NCBI RefSeq assembly: GCF_021800405.1
Contig: NZ_CP084550.1
Span: 3,410,001-3,474,000 of the forward strand
Reading direction: 5' to 3'
Source of the DNA: Arthrobacter sp. FW306-07-I
GTDB taxonomy: Bacteria; Actinomycetota; Actinomycetes; Actinomycetales; Micrococcaceae
Length of the DNA stretch: 64,000 nucleotides
The position numbers were made by a program, and so were the translations under genes. Every line of letters starts with the position of its first letter. The stretch's first letter is position 1. Shown piece by piece: positions 17,642 to 26,621 of the stretch. Under the pieces are notes generated by a model. That model did no database searches and had not been told where the DNA came from. It was given only the letters and a program-made list of their open reading frames with translations.

Positions 17642-18217
17642 ATGAGTTACGTGCCGGTCAGCCGACGCACCATCAGGCGGCATCGGGAATCCGAACGGTC
17701 CACCCGGCGCCTGGTTGTAGCCCTTGCCGCAGCGGCTGTGGTGGCCTGGCTGCTGTCCGTCAGCTTGTCACCCATGGTCTATGTCGATGGATACGTCCAT
17801 GCCGTCGACCTCGTGGTGCACGACCTCTGCCTTGTTGTGGCTTTTGGCGCCATCATCCTGGTCGACTGGCATGGTTTTCTGTGGTTGACCGGCCGGCGCG
17901 GACTTGGCGATATCATTCGACTGGACGGGGCTGCGACGCCGCTCATCTGGGGCGGTCTTGCCGGGCTGCTCGCCACCGGTGCGTTCCTGAGCCCACATCT
18001 GGAAAACCCCATGACCGACGTCAAGCTCGCTGCGGTTCTTGTCCTCAGCCTGAACGGGATCATGCTTGTCCCCCTTATGCGGCGGCTCGCCCGGCTGCCG
18101 GCCGACACCACCTTCACGGACTTGTCCCCTGGCCAGCGGGTGCACTTGCTGGCCTGCCTGGCCGTGTCACAGCTGTGCTGGTGGACAGCAATCAATCATT
18201 GGGTTCATCAACGCTGA
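17642..18217 (+). CDS. Membrane protein of unknown function
   Basis: 191 residues, starting at the ATG behind AGAGG. The N-terminus is very basic (SRRTIRRHRESERSTRR). About five hydrophobic segments follow, at roughly residues 25-45, 60-80, 95-115, 125-145 and 165-185. I recognise no family. It is convergent with the HTH regulator gene, with repeat A5 between. Confidence 0.65.
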   Translation: MSYVPVSRRTIRRHRESERSTRRLVVALAAAAVVAWLLSVSLSPMVYVDGYVHAVDLVVHDLCLVVAFGAIILVDWHGFLWLTGRRGLGDIIRLDGAATPLIWGGLAGLLATGAFLSPHLENPMTDVKLAAVLVLSLNGIMLVPLMRRLARLPADTTFTDLSPGQRVHLLACLAVSQLCWWTAINHWVHQR

Positions 18218-18264
18218 GTCCTGAAGCCGGGGTCCTGGCATGCTTAGTGACGCGCAGAAGCGCC

Positions 18265-18365
18265 CGCGACGCGCATATTCCTTTTCGCGGCCCGTATATG
18301 GGCTGCGCAAAGGAATATGCGCGTCGAAACGGAATATGGGCCTCGCAAACGAATACCCGCGGAAG
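18265..18365. repeat. Intergenic palindromic repeat, family A, copy 5
   Basis: The best-formed copy. CGACGCGCATATTCCTTTT pairs with AAAGGAATATGCGCGTCG around a GGCCCGTATATGGGC core, giving a ~60-bp near-perfect hairpin, followed by a second arm GGAATATGGGCCTCGC. It lies between convergent genes and may double as a terminator. Confidence 0.8.
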
Positions 18366-18371
18366 CGCGGG

Positions 18372-19250
18372 TCAGGTGGCCTCCCGGGCCGGGACCACAG
18401 CCGCTGTCTGCGTGGCGGCCCAGCTGGCCAGTATCTTCAGCGCATCCTCCGACGGCGTGCCAGGCTCGGCCGTATAGATGTTGATCCGCAGCCCCGGGTC
18501 CGCGGGGAGTTCCATCGCTTCGTAGGTGAGGTCCAGGTCCCCCACGATGGAGTGGTGCAGGCGTTTGCGGCCCGTGCGGTGGTACTTCACGTCGTGCCGG
18601 GCCCAGCGGATGCGGAACTCCTCGCTGCGGGTTGAGAGCTCGCCGATCAAGTCCGAGAGGTCCTTGTCGTACGGGTTCTTCCCGGCGGTGGAGCGCAGGA
18701 CCGCCACGATGTCATCCGCGCTCCGCTCCCAGTCGCGGAAGAACTCCCGCGCCTTCGGATTCAGGAAGGTGAACCGCGCACTGTTGGGCGGAGTGACCGG
18801 CTCCGCCATCATTTCCAGGTACAGGGCCCTGCCGAGCTCATTGGAGGCCAGCACATCGCCGCGGTCGTTGCGGACCCAGGCAGGCGCCGCCGTAATCGCA
18901 TCGATGACCCGCTGCACGCTGGGACGCACCGCTAAGGGACTCCGCTTGCGCCGCACCCGCGGGGCGGCGGTGGCCGCCCGGGCCAGGTCGAAAAGGTGGG
19001 CCGTCTCGGCGTCGTCCAACTGCAGGGCGCGCGCCAGGGCCTCCAGGACGCTGTCCGACGCGCCGGACAGGTTTCCCCGCTCCAGCCGGATGTAATAGTC
19101 AACGCTCAGCCCGGCCAGCATCGCCACTTCTTCCCGGCGCAGCCCCGCCACGCGCCTGGTGCCGCCGTACGCGGGCAGCCCGGCCTCTTCCGGCGTGAGC
19201 CGGGCGCGGCGGGAGGTCAGGAATTTCCGCACGTCTTCGCTGTTGGTCAT
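18372..19250 (-). CDS. XRE/MmyB-like transcriptional regulator
   Basis: N-terminal XRE helix-turn-helix (LRREEVAMLAGLSVDYYIRLE, about residues 38-58) plus a C-terminal MmyB-like ligand-binding region (WVRNDRGDVLASNELGRALY, about 125-280). This architecture is common in actinobacteria, where the gene usually sits divergent from the oxidoreductases it represses. Here it is divergent from the aldo/keto reductase pair (start-to-start 87 bp), so control of those genes is likely but inferred. Confidence 0.88.
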   Translation of the reverse strand: MTNSEDVRKFLTSRRARLTPEEAGLPAYGGTRRVAGLRREEVAMLAGLSVDYYIRLERGNLSGASDSVLEALARALQLDDAETAHLFDLARAATAAPRVRRKRSPLAVRPSVQRVIDAITAAPAWVRNDRGDVLASNELGRALYLEMMAEPVTPPNSARFTFLNPKAREFFRDWERSADDIVAVLRSTAGKNPYDKDLSDLIGELSTRSEEFRIRWARHDVKYHRTGRKRLHHSIVGDLDLTYEAMELPADPGLRINIYTAEPGTPSEDALKILASWAATQTAAVVPAREAT

Positions 19251-19336
19251 GGATTCAACGGTACGCGTGCCCCAACCGGCGAAGGAGGGACTGGCAAGCC
19301 CTCCCACAATCGCGGACACCCACATAGCGTGAAGGC

Positions 19337-20218
19337 ATGGAACTCAAACTCAACAACGGTGTCACCATGCCCGCACTCGGCCTGGGCGTTTTCCAAAGTC
19401 CCCCGGAAGAGACGACGGCGGCCGTCCAGACCGCGCTGGAGGTGGGCTACCGGCACATCGACACCGCCGCCGCGTACGGCAATGAGCGGGAGGTGGGCGA
19501 AGGGATCAGGCGTTCGGCCCTGGCGCGCGAAGACGTCTTTATCGAGACCAAGGTGTGGGTCAGCGACTACGGCTACGATCAGGCGCTGCACGCGTGGGAC
19601 AAGGCCGTGGGCAAGCTGGGCGTGGAGCAGCTGGACCTGTTCATCCTGCACCAGCCCGCCCCGGACCGGTTCGACAAAACCGTCGCCGCGTACAAGGCCT
19701 TGGAAACCCTGCTCAAGGATGGACGGGTGCGGGCCATCGGCGTCAGCAACTTCATGCCCCACCACCTGCAGCAGCTGCTGGCGGAAACCGACGTGGTCCC
19801 GGCCGTCAACCAGATCGAGCTCCACCCGTACTTCCAGCAGCCGGCTGTCCAGACCATCGATGAGGACCACCGGATCCTTACCCAGGCCTGGTCACCCATC
19901 GGTGGCATCACGTTCTACCCCGGCTGGGGCGAGAACCGGAAGAACGTCATGCGCGACCCGGTGATTGCCGGCATCGCGCAGGCCCATGGCAAGACGCCCG
20001 CCCAGGTGATGCTGCGCTGGCACCTGCAGCAGGGCCGCTCCGCCATCCCCAAGTCCACCAATCCCACACGCATTGGGGAGAACTTCGACGTGTTCGATTT
20101 CGAGCTCGCCGCCCAGGAACTCACTGCCATCGACGCCCTGGACTCCGGCGTCCGCAGCGGCCCGGACCCCGACGTGGCCCGCCCGGAGCGGTTCGCCATG
20201 GTCATCCCCGAAGCCTAG
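19337..20218 (+). CDS. Aldo/keto reductase (2,5-diketogluconate-reductase-like)
   Basis: NADPH-dependent carbonyl reductase, (beta/alpha)8 barrel, 293 residues. The catalytic tetrad is visible: D and Y in YRHIDTAAAYGNE (about residues 45-50), K in IETKVWVS (about 72) and H in FILHQP (about 106). Cofactor-binding IPKSTNPTRIGEN is near residue 240. First of three consecutive oxidoreductase genes. Physiological substrate unknown. Confidence 0.9.
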   Translation: MELKLNNGVTMPALGLGVFQSPPEETTAAVQTALEVGYRHIDTAAAYGNEREVGEGIRRSALAREDVFIETKVWVSDYGYDQALHAWDKAVGKLGVEQLDLFILHQPAPDRFDKTVAAYKALETLLKDGRVRAIGVSNFMPHHLQQLLAETDVVPAVNQIELHPYFQQPAVQTIDEDHRILTQAWSPIGGITFYPGWGENRKNVMRDPVIAGIAQAHGKTPAQVMLRWHLQQGRSAIPKSTNPTRIGENFDVFDFELAAQELTAIDALDSGVRSGPDPDVARPERFAMVIPEA

Positions 20219-20244
20219 ACCGCCCCAGATAGAAGGAGCACAGC

Positions 20245-21273
20245 ATGGATTACCGCCCGCTTGGCCGCACCGGTGTGCAGGTCAGCCCCCTCTGCCTCGG
20301 CGCGATGATGTTCGGCCCGTGGGGCAACAACGACCGCGCCGACGCCACCCGCATCATCCACCGCGCCCTGGACGCCGGCATCAACTTCATCGACACCGCG
20401 GACGTGTACTCCGGCGGTGCCTCCGAAGAGATCGTGGGGGAAGCGCTCGCAGGAAGGCGCGACGACGCCTTCCTCGCCACCAAGTTCTTCATGCCCATGG
20501 ACGAGAAGGACCCCAACCAGCGCGGCGGCTCCCGCCGGTGGATCATGCGCGAGGTGGAGAACTCCCTGCGCCGCCTGAACACCGACTACATCGACCTCTA
20601 CCAGGTGCACCGGCCCAGCCCGGACACCGATGTGGAGGAGACCCTGGGTGCCCTCACCGACCTGGTCCGCCAGGGCAAGGTGCGGTACATCGGTTCCTCG
20701 TCCTACTCTGGCTCGCAAATCGTGGAGGCGCAGTGGGCCTCCCGCCAGCGCAACCTGGAGCGGTTCGTCACCGAGCAGCCGCCCTACTCCATCCTGGTCC
20801 GCGGCATCGAGGAGGATGTCCTTCCCACGGTGCAGCGGCACGGGATGGGCACCCTCACCTACAGCCCGCTGGCCGGCGGCTGGCTTTCGGGCCGGTGGCG
20901 GAAGGACTCGGCGTCCCGGCCCACGTCGTCAGCGCGGCCGAGTGCCCGGTTCGACATGACGCAGCCGGCCAACCAGCGCAAGCTCGACATCGTGGAGGAG
21001 CTGGCCCAGGTGGCCGAATGGGCAGGCGTCACACTCATCGAGATGGCCATCGCGTTCGTCATCAACCACCCCGGCGTCACCTCCGCCATCGTCGGCCCGC
21101 GCACCATGGAGCAGCTGGAGTCCTACCTCCCGGCCGCGGACACCGTCCTGGCCCCCGAGGTGCTGGACCGCATCGACCAGCTGGTCGCCCCCGGCGTCAC
21201 CGTCAACCCGGACGACAACAGCTACGGCGCCCACGAACTGACGCCCAACGCACGACGGCGGCACCGGCACTAA
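20245..21273 (+). CDS. Aldo/keto reductase
   Basis: Second aldo/keto reductase, of the YajO/oxidoreductase subgroup (342 residues). Tetrad residues: FIDTADVYSGG (D, Y), LATKFF (K) and YQVHRPSP (H). The C-terminal nucleotide-binding segment is TSAIVGPRTMEQLES. It starts 26 bp after the first reductase behind AAGGAG, so the two are co-transcribed. Confidence 0.9.
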   Translation: MDYRPLGRTGVQVSPLCLGAMMFGPWGNNDRADATRIIHRALDAGINFIDTADVYSGGASEEIVGEALAGRRDDAFLATKFFMPMDEKDPNQRGGSRRWIMREVENSLRRLNTDYIDLYQVHRPSPDTDVEETLGALTDLVRQGKVRYIGSSSYSGSQIVEAQWASRQRNLERFVTEQPPYSILVRGIEEDVLPTVQRHGMGTLTYSPLAGGWLSGRWRKDSASRPTSSARPSARFDMTQPANQRKLDIVEELAQVAEWAGVTLIEMAIAFVINHPGVTSAIVGPRTMEQLESYLPAADTVLAPEVLDRIDQLVAPGVTVNPDDNSYGAHELTPNARRRHRH

Positions 21274-21313
21274 GTGCCTGCCCCCGCCAAATCCCCCACG
21301 AAAGGAAATACCA

Positions 21314-22144
21314 ATGGCAACATGGCTCATCACAGGCTGCTCCACCGGACTTGGCCGGGCGCTCGCGGAGGCCGTGCTCGCGTCCGGGCACAACGCCGTC
21401 GTCACCGCCCGGAACGTGGACACGGTGCAGGACATCACTGCCGGCTTCCCGGACACCGCGCTCCCCCTGGCCCTCGACGTCACCGACAAGGCGCAGATCG
21501 CCGCAGCGGTGAAGCAGGCGGAGGAGAAGTTCGGCAGCATCGACGTGCTGGTCAACAACGCCGGCTACGGCTACCGGGCGGCAGTGGAGGAAGCGGACGA
21601 CGGCGACATCCGGCGTTTGTTCGACACGAACTTTTTCGGGGCAGTGGACATGGTCAAGGCAGTCTTGCCGGGCATGCGCGCCAACAAGGCCGGCTCCATC
21701 CTGAACATTTCGTCCATCGGCGCACGGATCACACCGCCCGGCTCCGGCTACTACGCGGCCACCAAGGCTGCGCTGGAAGGCATGTCGGGGTCGCTCCGCA
21801 GCGAGCTGAAGCCGCTGGGCATCAACGTCACCGCCATCGAGCCCGGCGGCTTCCGCACCGACTTCGCCGGCCGCTCGCTCACGCAGTCCGCTTCGGCGAT
21901 CGGTGACTACGCGGACACCGCGGGCAGGCGCCGCAAGGAACACGACACCGCGCACGGCAACCAGCCCGGCGACCCGGACAAGGCAGCAAGGGCGATCATC
22001 GCCGTCGTGGAATCCCCCAACCCGCCGGGCCTGCTGGTCCTAGGCACGGACGCGTTCGGCGCCTTCGGCAAGGTGGCGGAAGCACAGCGCGCCGAGCTTG
22101 AGCAGTGGCAGGAGCTGAGCACCAGCACCGACATCACGGACTGA
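21314..22144 (+). CDS. Short-chain dehydrogenase/reductase
   Basis: Classical SDR: TGCSTGLG nucleotide-binding loop (residues 8-15), NNAGYGYR, catalytic serine in NISSIG and YYAATKAAL (Y and K, about residues 152-156). 276 residues. AAAGGAA precedes the ATG, 40 bp after the aldo/keto reductase, so it probably belongs to the same operon under the divergent HTH regulator. Confidence 0.9.
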   Translation: MATWLITGCSTGLGRALAEAVLASGHNAVVTARNVDTVQDITAGFPDTALPLALDVTDKAQIAAAVKQAEEKFGSIDVLVNNAGYGYRAAVEEADDGDIRRLFDTNFFGAVDMVKAVLPGMRANKAGSILNISSIGARITPPGSGYYAATKAALEGMSGSLRSELKPLGINVTAIEPGGFRTDFAGRSLTQSASAIGDYADTAGRRRKEHDTAHGNQPGDPDKAARAIIAVVESPNPPGLLVLGTDAFGAFGKVAEAQRAELEQWQELSTSTDITD

Positions 22145-22170
22145 CCCTGCTGCTGGCTTGGCCCGCCACC

Positions 22171-22277
22171 GTGCATTCCCGCCCAGTTGCTCTTCCGCTT
22201 TTCCCGGACCGCGCCGTGGCTGACGGCGTGTCCAGGCCCGGGTACCGGAGCGGCCGGGAGTAACTGGGCTGGAGTGC
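22171..22277. repeat. Intergenic inverted-repeat element, family B, copy 1
   Basis: A ~107-bp element. Its ends pair: TGCATTCCCGCCCAGTT against AACTGGGCTGGAGTGC. It shares both ends and inner blocks (CTCTTCCGC, GGACGGCGTG-like, CGGCCGGGAGTAACTGGG) with the copy at 24686. No coding potential. Confidence 0.7.
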
Positions 22278-22392
22278 GGGGAACCGAATATGGGCAGGCG
22301 CGTCGCCGGGGATCGACGGGTACTCGGACCCTACCTACCGGGCCGGAATGCGCCAAGAATCGCAAGTACCAACGCGAGGAAGGGCTTCGGCG

Positions 22393-22638
22393 ATGATGTG
22401 GGGTTATGGGCAGGGCGCAGGGTGGTGGCTCTGGGCCATCCTGACGCTCCTGGGCATTGCGCTGCTCGTCATCGTGGCCGTGCGGGTTTTCGGCGGTGGT
22501 ATCCGGAGCGGCGGGCAGGGGCGGGAAGGGCCGCCGGCATCGACGGCGCGGCAGATCCTCGATGAGCGCTTCGCGAGGGGTGAACTGACCGCGGAGCAGT
22601 ACCGCGAACAGCTCAGGGTGCTCGGCGAGGGCCGGTAG
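22393..22638 (+). CDS. Small SHOCT-domain membrane protein
   Basis: 81 residues. One N-terminal transmembrane helix (WWLWAILTLLGIALLVIVAV) precedes a short linker and a C-terminal SHOCT motif (ARQILDERFARGELTAEQYR). SHOCT is a small oligomerisation module. GGAAGGG lies 9 nt before the ATG. Its stop overlaps the start of the multicopper oxidase (TAGTG), so the two are coupled. A role in anchoring or copper handling is inferred only from the partner. Confidence 0.8.
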   Translation: MMWGYGQGAGWWLWAILTLLGIALLVIVAVRVFGGGIRSGGQGREGPPASTARQILDERFARGELTAEQYREQLRVLGEGR

Positions 22639-24101
22639 TGCGCCCCATAAGCCGCCGGCAGGCGCTCCTCCTCGGCGGGCTGGGGGCTGCGGGCACTGTG
22701 GCAGGCGGAGCCGGCCTGATCTGGTCCCTGTCCTCCCCCGCCGCCCGGCCCCCTGGCGGCAACCTGATCCAGCCGGAAGAACTCCGGAGCGGGAACGGGC
22801 AACTGCCGGTTCGGCTCGCAGCCGGCCCTGCGCAGGTCCAGCTGGGCGGGCGGCAGGCCACGGCGCTCGCGTACAACGGCAGCGTGCCCGGGCCCACCCT
22901 TCGCCTCAAGGCTGGGGACACCCTCAGGATAAGTCTCGCCAACGGCATGTCCCAGCCCACCAACCTGCACGTGCACGGCCTCCACGTGTCGCCCGAGAAC
23001 AATGGGGACAACGTGTTCGCTGCCGTCGCGCCAGGCACTTCCTTCGACTACGAATACCGGCTGCCCGCGGATCATCCGCCCGGCCTGTACTGGTACCACC
23101 CCCATCATCACGGGATGGTGGCCGACCAGGTCTTCGCCGGGCTCTATGGAGCCATCATCGTGGAGGACCCTGAGCCAATCGAGGCCAGCGCCGAGTGTGT
23201 GCTGGTGGTATCGGACACCTCGGTGGACGGTCTGGGGAACATCAGCGCCACGTCAGCGATGGGGCGGATGGCGGGCCGGGAGGGCGAACTGCTCCTGGTG
23301 AACGGCCAAATCAACCCCCAGTTCACTTCCCGTCCCGGGCAGCGGGAACGGTGGCGCGTCGTCAACGCCTGTGTAGCGCGCTACCTGCAGCTGCGGCTGG
23401 ACGGGCAGCAAATGCAGCTGCTGGGCATGGACTCCGGCCGGCTCGGCGAACCGCGGCAGGTGGAAGATCTGGTGCTGACCCCCGGTAGCCGGGCTGACCT
23501 GCTGATCACCACCAAGGCCGGCACCTCCTCTTTGCGCGCGTTCCAGTACAACCGCGGCAGCACCGCCGGGATGATGGGCCAGGGGCCTGGGCCGCTTGGA
23601 CCCGCAGAGCCGGCCGACGGCGTGGCGCTGGCTTCTTTCCAGGTGGCCGGCGAAGCTGCCCCTCCCCAGGCAGCAGTACCTGCACAAAGAGCGCCTATGG
23701 ACCTGAGGGGTGCAGCAGTGGCCGCCCACCGGCAGATCGTCCTGTCCGCCGGCATGGGAATGGGCGGGGCCGGCATGATGCGCTTCACCATCAACGGCAG
23801 GGAGTTCGATCCGGCCAGGACCGATATCACCGCCGCGGCCGGAACCGTCGAGGAATGGACCCTTATCAACAGCAGCACGATGGACCACGCGTTCCACCTG
23901 CACGTCTGGCCCATGCAGGTCGTCGAGCAAAACGGTCAGCGAGACTCCTCCCCCGACTGGCGCGACGTGGTGAACCTACCGGCAAACGGACGGATCACCG
24001 TCCGGGTGGCATTCGCGGACTTCCGCGGACGCTCCGCCTACCACTGCCACATCCTGGACCACGAGGATCTTGGCATGATGGGCGCTATTGAGGTTCGGTG
24101 A
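22638..24101 (+). CDS. Multicopper oxidase, Tat-exported
   Basis: Exported copper oxidase (laccase/CueO-like three-cupredoxin type), 487 residues. The N-terminus has a Tat signal (SRRQALLLGGLGAAG). Copper ligands: HVHGLHV, YHPHHHG, HAFHLHVWP and HCHILDHEDLGMM, together supplying the T1, T2 and T3 sites, with Met as T1 axial ligand. A methionine/glycine-rich stretch (GMGMGGAGMM, about residue 375) could bind Cu(I). The GTG start overlaps the SHOCT gene stop. A role in copper tolerance or metal oxidation is likely by family. Confidence 0.93.
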   Translation: MRPISRRQALLLGGLGAAGTVAGGAGLIWSLSSPAARPPGGNLIQPEELRSGNGQLPVRLAAGPAQVQLGGRQATALAYNGSVPGPTLRLKAGDTLRISLANGMSQPTNLHVHGLHVSPENNGDNVFAAVAPGTSFDYEYRLPADHPPGLYWYHPHHHGMVADQVFAGLYGAIIVEDPEPIEASAECVLVVSDTSVDGLGNISATSAMGRMAGREGELLLVNGQINPQFTSRPGQRERWRVVNACVARYLQLRLDGQQMQLLGMDSGRLGEPRQVEDLVLTPGSRADLLITTKAGTSSLRAFQYNRGSTAGMMGQGPGPLGPAEPADGVALASFQVAGEAAPPQAAVPAQRAPMDLRGAAVAAHRQIVLSAGMGMGGAGMMRFTINGREFDPARTDITAAAGTVEEWTLINSSTMDHAFHLHVWPMQVVEQNGQRDSSPDWRDVVNLPANGRITVRVAFADFRGRSAYHCHILDHEDLGMMGAIEVR

Positions 24102-24154
24102 GCAATCGGCACCCTGCAGGGCAACCATCCAGGCCCCTAACGAGGCGTCAAAAT

Positions 24155-24171
24155 TGAGTAGTTAGTACTCA
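24155..24171. promoter_or_regulatory. Candidate operator palindrome
   Basis: TGAGTAGTTAGTACTCA is a perfect 6-5-6 inverted repeat, AT-rich against its surroundings, about 67 bp upstream of the next gene. The binding protein is unknown. Confidence 0.35.
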
Positions 24172-24237
24172 TGACACGGCGCGTAGCCGGTGCGAAAGTG
24201 GATTCTATAGCTCCATCACGTCACAAGAGGAACCACC

Positions 24238-24672
24238 ATGGCAGCAAAACGGCGTCGCTCGCGCAGCAAGGGCGGCGGCACTATCGGGTGCGCCCCCTTC
24301 CTGGTCCTGATCGTCATAGCCATCATCATCAAATTCTGGTGGGTCATCCTCATCAGCCTGGGTGTGGTGGCAGTGACGGTGGCGCTGGTCCGCACTACGA
24401 AGGCTCCGGCCCGTCCGGCTCCGATACCCCCACCTAAGCCGCAACCCGTCATTGCCGCACCCCATGTACCCGTTGGCGGCGACGACCTCACAGCCCACAT
24501 GCGCAACCAAAAACGGGCCGGCCGCGAACGGGACCTGCAGGAATGGGACTACGAGTGGATCCGGCTGGCCCATCCAGGCAAGAGCCTCCGCGAAGTCAAT
24601 GAAATCGCGAACGCCCACTTCGCGCGCGGCCGCTCCATCGGCATCAACTGGGGTGAGCCTTCCGGCCCATGA
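24238..24672 (+). CDS. Hypothetical membrane-anchored protein
   Basis: 144 residues: a basic N-terminus (AAKRRRSRSKGGG), one or two hydrophobic segments (residues 18-55), a proline-rich spacer (PAPIPPPKPQP), then a soluble acidic C-terminus. AAGAGGAA precedes the ATG. No family recognised; convergent with the arsenic operon. Confidence 0.65.
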   Translation: MAAKRRRSRSKGGGTIGCAPFLVLIVIAIIIKFWWVILISLGVVAVTVALVRTTKAPARPAPIPPPKPQPVIAAPHVPVGGDDLTAHMRNQKRAGRERDLQEWDYEWIRLAHPGKSLREVNEIANAHFARGRSIGINWGEPSGP

Positions 24673-24685
24673 GTCCCGGCCAACC

Positions 24686-24793
24686 ATGCATTCCCGCCCA
24701 GTTACTCTTCCGCTCCTCCAGCGGCGCGCCGTGAGGGACGGCGTGCCCTTGGCTGTGCACCCGGGCGGCCGGGAGTAACTGGGCTGGAACGCA
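24686..24793. repeat. Intergenic inverted-repeat element, family B, copy 2
   Basis: Second ~107-bp copy, filling the gap between convergent genes. Termini TGCATTCCCGCCCAGTTAC and GTAACTGGGCTGGAACGCA are inverted relative to each other. It shares inner blocks with the copy at 22171 but differs in the middle. Confidence 0.7.
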
Positions 24794-24796
24794 CAC

Positions 24797-26197
24797 CTAC
24801 CCCGAAATGGTTTCGCTGCTGCGGCCGTGCTGAAGGCCCGTTGCGAACCCGATCGTCACGGGTACCGGTGCCGGCGCCGCGCAGCAGGATTCGCCGACAG
24901 AATCACCGGCATCATCCGAGTCACTGGGGATGCTGGTGGAGCACACCCCGGTTTCCGGCAGTTCGAGTTCCACGGCGTCCGCGGCCTCGGTGTCTCCGGC
25001 CAGGGCTGCGGCGATGGAGCGGACCTGCTCGTACCCGGTGGCCATCAGGAAGGTGGGCGCCCGGCCGTAGGACTTCATGCCGGCCAGGTAGAAGTCCGTC
25101 TCCGGCTGGGCCAGGATGCGGGCGCCGTGGGCAGGGACGGTTCCGCAGCTGTGGAAATCGGGATCGATCAGCGGGCCGAGGTCTTTGGGTGCCTCCACCG
25201 CCGGGTCCAGGTCCAGGCGCAGCTCGGAGAGCATGGCCAGGTCCGGGCGGAAACCGGTAGTGGGAATGACGCGGTCCACCTCAACAGCGCGGCCGTCCGT
25301 TGAGTGCACTGTCACCGCGCCGTCATGCATGCCGATGGAAGCGGTGTGGAAGTCCGTCAGGAGCTGGACGGCACCCGTGTCGACGGCGGTGCGGAGCCTC
25401 GCGCCGAGCTGGCCGCGGGCGGGCAGCTGGTCGGCATCTCCGCCCCCGTAGGCCCGGGCGGGTGTGGCCGCGCGGATGGCCCAGAGCACCTCGGTGCCGG
25501 GATTGGCGCGGGCCAGCCGGGCCAGGTCAAGGACCATGTTGGCCGCCGAATGGCCGGAACCTATCACCAGGGTGCGGCGGCCGGCGAAACCACCAGCTGA
25601 AACATCGGGCAGTGGCCCCGTGACCAGGCCCGCCGCCCGGGCCTCTGCCTCGCCGGGGGCGGGCAACCCTGACGATCCCAGCGGCGCCGGGGTGCTCCAG
25701 GTGCCGGAAGTATCCACCACGGCGCGGGCAAGCACCTGGGTGACCTTGCCGCCGTCGTGCTCTATCCGCAGCAGGAACGGGGCAGTGTCCCGGCCCTGGC
25801 TCCTGCCCTTGTCCATGCCCTGCCGGCTGACGGCCACCACACGCGCCCCGGTCCTGATTCGGTCCTTCAGTTCCGGCGTTGCGGCCAGCGGTTCCAGGTA
25901 CTCGGACACGATCTGGGCGCCGTACGGCAGGGCGGTGGGCCGGGGCGCTTCCCACCCGGAGCGTTCCAGCAACCGGACCGAGGCAGCGTCCAGGTTGTAC
26001 TTCCACGTGGAAAAGACGCGGACGTGGCCCCACTGGCGGATGGCAGCGCCAACAGTTGGGCCTGCCTCAAGGACCAATGGCTCCAGCCCGCGTTCCAGCA
26101 GGTGCGCGGCCGCGGCCAGGCCGACGGGTCCGGCGCCGATCACGGCAACAGGCAGGGACTGCAGGGACTCGGGCGATGTAGGTTCCGGCGATGTCAT
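24797..26197 (-). CDS. ArsO-like FAD/NAD(P) monooxygenase of the arsenic operon
   Basis: Flavin-containing monooxygenase-like enzyme with two Rossmann motifs: VIGAGPVGLAAAA (about residue 18) and VIGSGHSAANM (about 215). Last gene of an arsR-MIP-arsC-FMO operon, 14 bp after arsC, as is common in actinobacterial ars clusters. The C-terminal tail carries cysteines (a single C, then ESCCAA) that could bind As(III); that is inference. GGAG lies 6 nt before the ATG at 26197. Confidence 0.82.
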   Translation of the reverse strand: MTSPEPTSPESLQSLPVAVIGAGPVGLAAAAHLLERGLEPLVLEAGPTVGAAIRQWGHVRVFSTWKYNLDAASVRLLERSGWEAPRPTALPYGAQIVSEYLEPLAATPELKDRIRTGARVVAVSRQGMDKGRSQGRDTAPFLLRIEHDGGKVTQVLARAVVDTSGTWSTPAPLGSSGLPAPGEAEARAAGLVTGPLPDVSAGGFAGRRTLVIGSGHSAANMVLDLARLARANPGTEVLWAIRAATPARAYGGGDADQLPARGQLGARLRTAVDTGAVQLLTDFHTASIGMHDGAVTVHSTDGRAVEVDRVIPTTGFRPDLAMLSELRLDLDPAVEAPKDLGPLIDPDFHSCGTVPAHGARILAQPETDFYLAGMKSYGRAPTFLMATGYEQVRSIAAALAGDTEAADAVELELPETGVCSTSIPSDSDDAGDSVGESCCAAPAPVPVTIGFATGLQHGRSSETISG

Positions 26198-26210
26198 GGC
26201 ATGCTCCAAT

Positions 26211-26621
26211 TCAGCTCTGGGCAGGAATGAGGGAGGCGATCAGGGCTTCCACCCGGGTCCTGATCTGGTCGCGGATGGGCCGGACGGACTCCACGCCTTT
26301 GCCGGCGGGATCCTCCAGCACCCAGTCTTCGTAGCGTTTGCCCGGGAAGTAGGGGCATTCGTCGCCGCAGCCCATGGTGATCACCACGTCCGAGTCCTGC
26401 ACGGCTTCGGTGGTGAGGATCTTGGGGATCTCGGCGGACATGTCGATGCCCACCTCCGCCATGGCCTGGACCGCAGACGGGTTGACCTTCTCCGCCGGCT
26501 GCGATCCGGCGGAACGGACCTCGATGGCGCCCTGCGAGAGCGAGGTGAGGAACGCGGCGGCCATCTGGGAACGGCCGGCGTTGTGGACGCAGACGAACAG
26601 GACGGAGGGTTTGTGGCTCAT
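26211..26621 (-). CDS. arsC: Arsenate reductase, low-molecular-weight phosphatase type
   Basis: Reduces arsenate to arsenite in the cytoplasm. P-loop VCVHNAGRSQ with nucleophile C11 and R17. The distal redox cysteines are C85 and C89 in TMGCGDECP, the pattern of thioredoxin-coupled ArsC. DWVLEDPAGK supplies the general acid. 136 residues. Start overlaps the MIP gene stop (ATGA). Confidence 0.93.
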   Translation of the reverse strand: MSHKPSVLFVCVHNAGRSQMAAAFLTSLSQGAIEVRSAGSQPAEKVNPSAVQAMAEVGIDMSAEIPKILTTEAVQDSDVVITMGCGDECPYFPGKRYEDWVLEDPAGKGVESVRPIRDQIRTRVEALIASLIPAQS

